DNA of 7,814 bases from Gammaproteobacteria bacterium (lineage in GTDB: Bacteria > Pseudomonadota > Gammaproteobacteria > S144-34): contig WGBS01000157.1 in assembly GCA_015494165.1 (NCBI GenBank), positions 1-7,814 on the forward strand, in the 5' to 3' direction. The position numbers were made by a program, and so were the translations under genes. The notes beneath the pieces are model-generated. The model worked only from the letters and a program-made list of their open reading frames with translations. It did no database searches and had not been told where the DNA came from. Shown one piece after another: positions 6,827-7,814 of this stretch. How positions within the stretch are numbered: position 1 is the first letter of the stretch; the number at the start of each line of letters is the position of its first letter.

Positions 6827-7252
6827 TCACAGCTCGTGGGTGTGCAGGGGGTAGCCGCGCTCGCGGTACCAGCGGAAGCGCTCGCGCGCGGCGGCGCGGT
6901 CCTCCTCGCCGCCGCCGACGATCTCGGCCACGCGCGCGAAGCGGCTGAAGAAGGAGGGCACCGCGGGCGCGAGGTTGACCAGCACGTCCGGGCCCGGCGG
7001 CGGCTCGATGCGGCCGATCAGCACCGGCTCCTCGGGCTCGCCCTCGCCGCGCCAGCGCGCGTGCGGCACGAAGCTGCCGGCGCGGAAGGTCCACAGCAGC
7101 TCGTCGAGGCGCTCGGCGGCGCCGTCGTCGGACACGTGCAGGTAGACGCGGTGGCCGTGGCGGAAGGCCTTCTCGGCGATGCGGCAGGCCGTGCGCTCGA
7201 CCGCCTCGGCCGGCGCCTCGCTGCCGAGCACGTAGAAGTCGACCCGCGTCAT
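6827..7252 (-). CDS. holC: DNA polymerase III chi subunit
   Basis: This 141-residue protein is part of the clamp-loader complex of the replicative polymerase. Chi binds psi (HolD) and the C-terminal tail of SSB, linking the loader to SSB-coated lagging-strand DNA. Family features are the opening MTRVDFYVLG, the segment LDELLWTFRAGSFVPHA (49-65), and the later NLAPAVPSFFSRFARVAEIV (93-112). The length is close to the 147 residues of E. coli HolC. It lies 61 bp after pepA and 5 bp before valS, the standard pepA-holC-valS arrangement of gammaproteobacteria, and is probably co-transcribed with both. No strong Shine-Dalgarno precedes the ATG; the 20 nt upstream are almost purely G and C. Confidence 0.96.
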   Translation of the reverse strand: MTRVDFYVLGSEAPAEAVERTACRIAEKAFRHGHRVYLHVSDDGAAERLDELLWTFRAGSFVPHARWRGEGEPEEPVLIGRIEPPPGPDVLVNLAPAVPSFFSRFARVAEIVGGGEEDRAAARERFRWYRERGYPLHTHEL

Positions 7253-7313
7253 CGGCGCGCGGCCCCGGCTCGCCGCCGCGCGCGTGCCCGCACGGGGGTC
7301 GCCATGCGCCCCC

Positions 7314-7814
7314 TCAGCCCTCGCGCGCGCGCCCGCGCGCGCCGGTGCGGCGGGCGGCGCGGTCGATCAGGAACTGGCTGAGCAGGGGCACCGGGCGGCC
7401 GGTGGCGCCCTTGCGCTCGCCCGTCAGCCAGGCGGTGCCGGCGATGTCGAGGTGCGCCCAGCGCAGCTTGCGCGCGAACCGCGCGAGGAAGCAGGCCGCC
7501 GTGATGGTGCCGGCCTCGCGCCCGCCGATGTTGGCCATGTCGGCGAAGTTGCTCTTGAGCTGCTCGTCGTACTCCGGCCACAGGGGCAGCTCCCAGGCGC
7601 GGTCGCAGGCGGTGCGGCCGGCGGCGAGGAGCTCGTTGGCGAGCCCCGCGTGGTTGCTGAGCAGGCCGTGGGCATGGCGGCCGAGGGCGATCACGCAGGC
7701 CCCGGTGAGCGTGGCGACGTCGATGAGCGCCTCGGGCTGGTAGTGGCGCTCGGCGTAGGTGATGGCGTCGCAGAGGATGAGGCGGCCCTCGGCGTCATTC
7801 CCGCCACCGAGAAC
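7314..7814 (-). CDS. pepA: Leucyl aminopeptidase PepA (3' part, cut by window edge)
   Basis: The last 166 codons of an M17-family leucine aminopeptidase, a hexameric di-metal exopeptidase of the cytoplasm that in some bacteria also binds DNA at recombination and regulatory sites. The 5' part lies beyond position 7814. Visible landmarks are DAEGR (residues 7-11 of the fragment), which supplies the metal ligands Asp and Glu and the catalytic Arg of the family signature, then LIDVATLTGACVIALG, SNFADMANIGGREAGTITAACFL, WAHLDIAGTAW and KGATGRPVPLLSQFLI near the C-terminus. The frame is open to the window edge with no internal stop. The first residues of the fragment, VLGGGN before DAEGR, deviate from the usual LNTDAEGR. 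The protein ends in a short Arg/Ala/Gly-rich tail (RRTGARGRAREG) encoded by alternating CG dinucleotides. It is the first gene of the pepA-holC-valS operon seen here. Confidence 0.97.
   Translation of the reverse strand, partial: VLGGGNDAEGRLILCDAITYAERHYQPEALIDVATLTGACVIALGRHAHGLLSNHAGLANELLAAGRTACDRAWELPLWPEYDEQLKSNFADMANIGGREAGTITAACFLARFARKLRWAHLDIAGTAWLTGERKGATGRPVPLLSQFLIDRAARRTGARGRAREG

Noticed and set aside
4392..6854. Very long + strand open frame (820 codons) antisense to valS
   Set aside because: It lies opposite conserved valS codons, has His/Val/Leu/Arg-skewed composition and no recognisable domain; typical antisense open frame in high-GC DNA.
6822..7094. 91-codon N-terminal extension of valS
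   Set aside because: It overlaps almost all of the 3' half of holC in a different frame and is Arg/Ala low complexity; the conserved ValRS N-terminus begins at 6821.
7801..7814. Intein or insertion junction in pepA next to the DAEGR signature
   Set aside because: The residue following the unusual Gly-Gly-Gly-Asn is Asp, not the Cys/Ser/Thr needed by an intein, and no inverted repeat or target duplication is visible.

Overview
The window is very GC-rich, tightly packed bacterial DNA from a single chromosome. The gene order pepA-holC-valS, with a chi subunit of DNA polymerase III and a DUF2970 membrane protein, points to a proteobacterium. A gammaproteobacterium is most likely, perhaps a high-GC Chromatiales/Ectothiorhodospiraceae- or Xanthomonadales-like lineage. 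The genus cannot be fixed from the sequence alone. Base composition and codon use look uniform throughout. There are no tRNA or rRNA genes, CRISPR arrays, transposases or other signs of a mobile element.

Left part (1-3605): a cell-cell signalling module of the DSF (diffusible signal factor) type. rpfF (113-1024, + strand) encodes a crotonase-fold DSF synthase with both expected catalytic glutamates. It runs head-on into rpfC (1032-3605, - strand), which encodes a membrane hybrid histidine kinase. Only 7 bp separate the two stop codons, and both lie in one small inverted repeat. RpfF is expected to make a cis-2-unsaturated fatty acid. RpfC is expected to sense it and relay phosphate His-Asp-His to a response regulator. 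The usual partner rpfG is not next to rpfC here. RpfC carries what looks like an extra, degenerate receiver domain between its kinase core and its true receiver.

Middle (3606-4055): a 183-bp divergent intergenic region with CTAG-containing palindromes, then a 77-residue DUF2970 single-span membrane protein gene (3789-4022, + strand), then a 33-bp gap holding a GC-rich palindrome.

Right part (4056-7814, - strand): a leftward housekeeping operon, pepA (3' part only, cut by the window edge), holC and valS. The spacing is 61 bp between pepA and holC and 5 bp between holC and valS. Everything is coding or short spacer, and no gene-free stretch exceeds about 190 bp. The biologically notable part is the DSF synthase/sensor pair beside the pepA-holC-valS locus, with its unusual RpfC domain layout.
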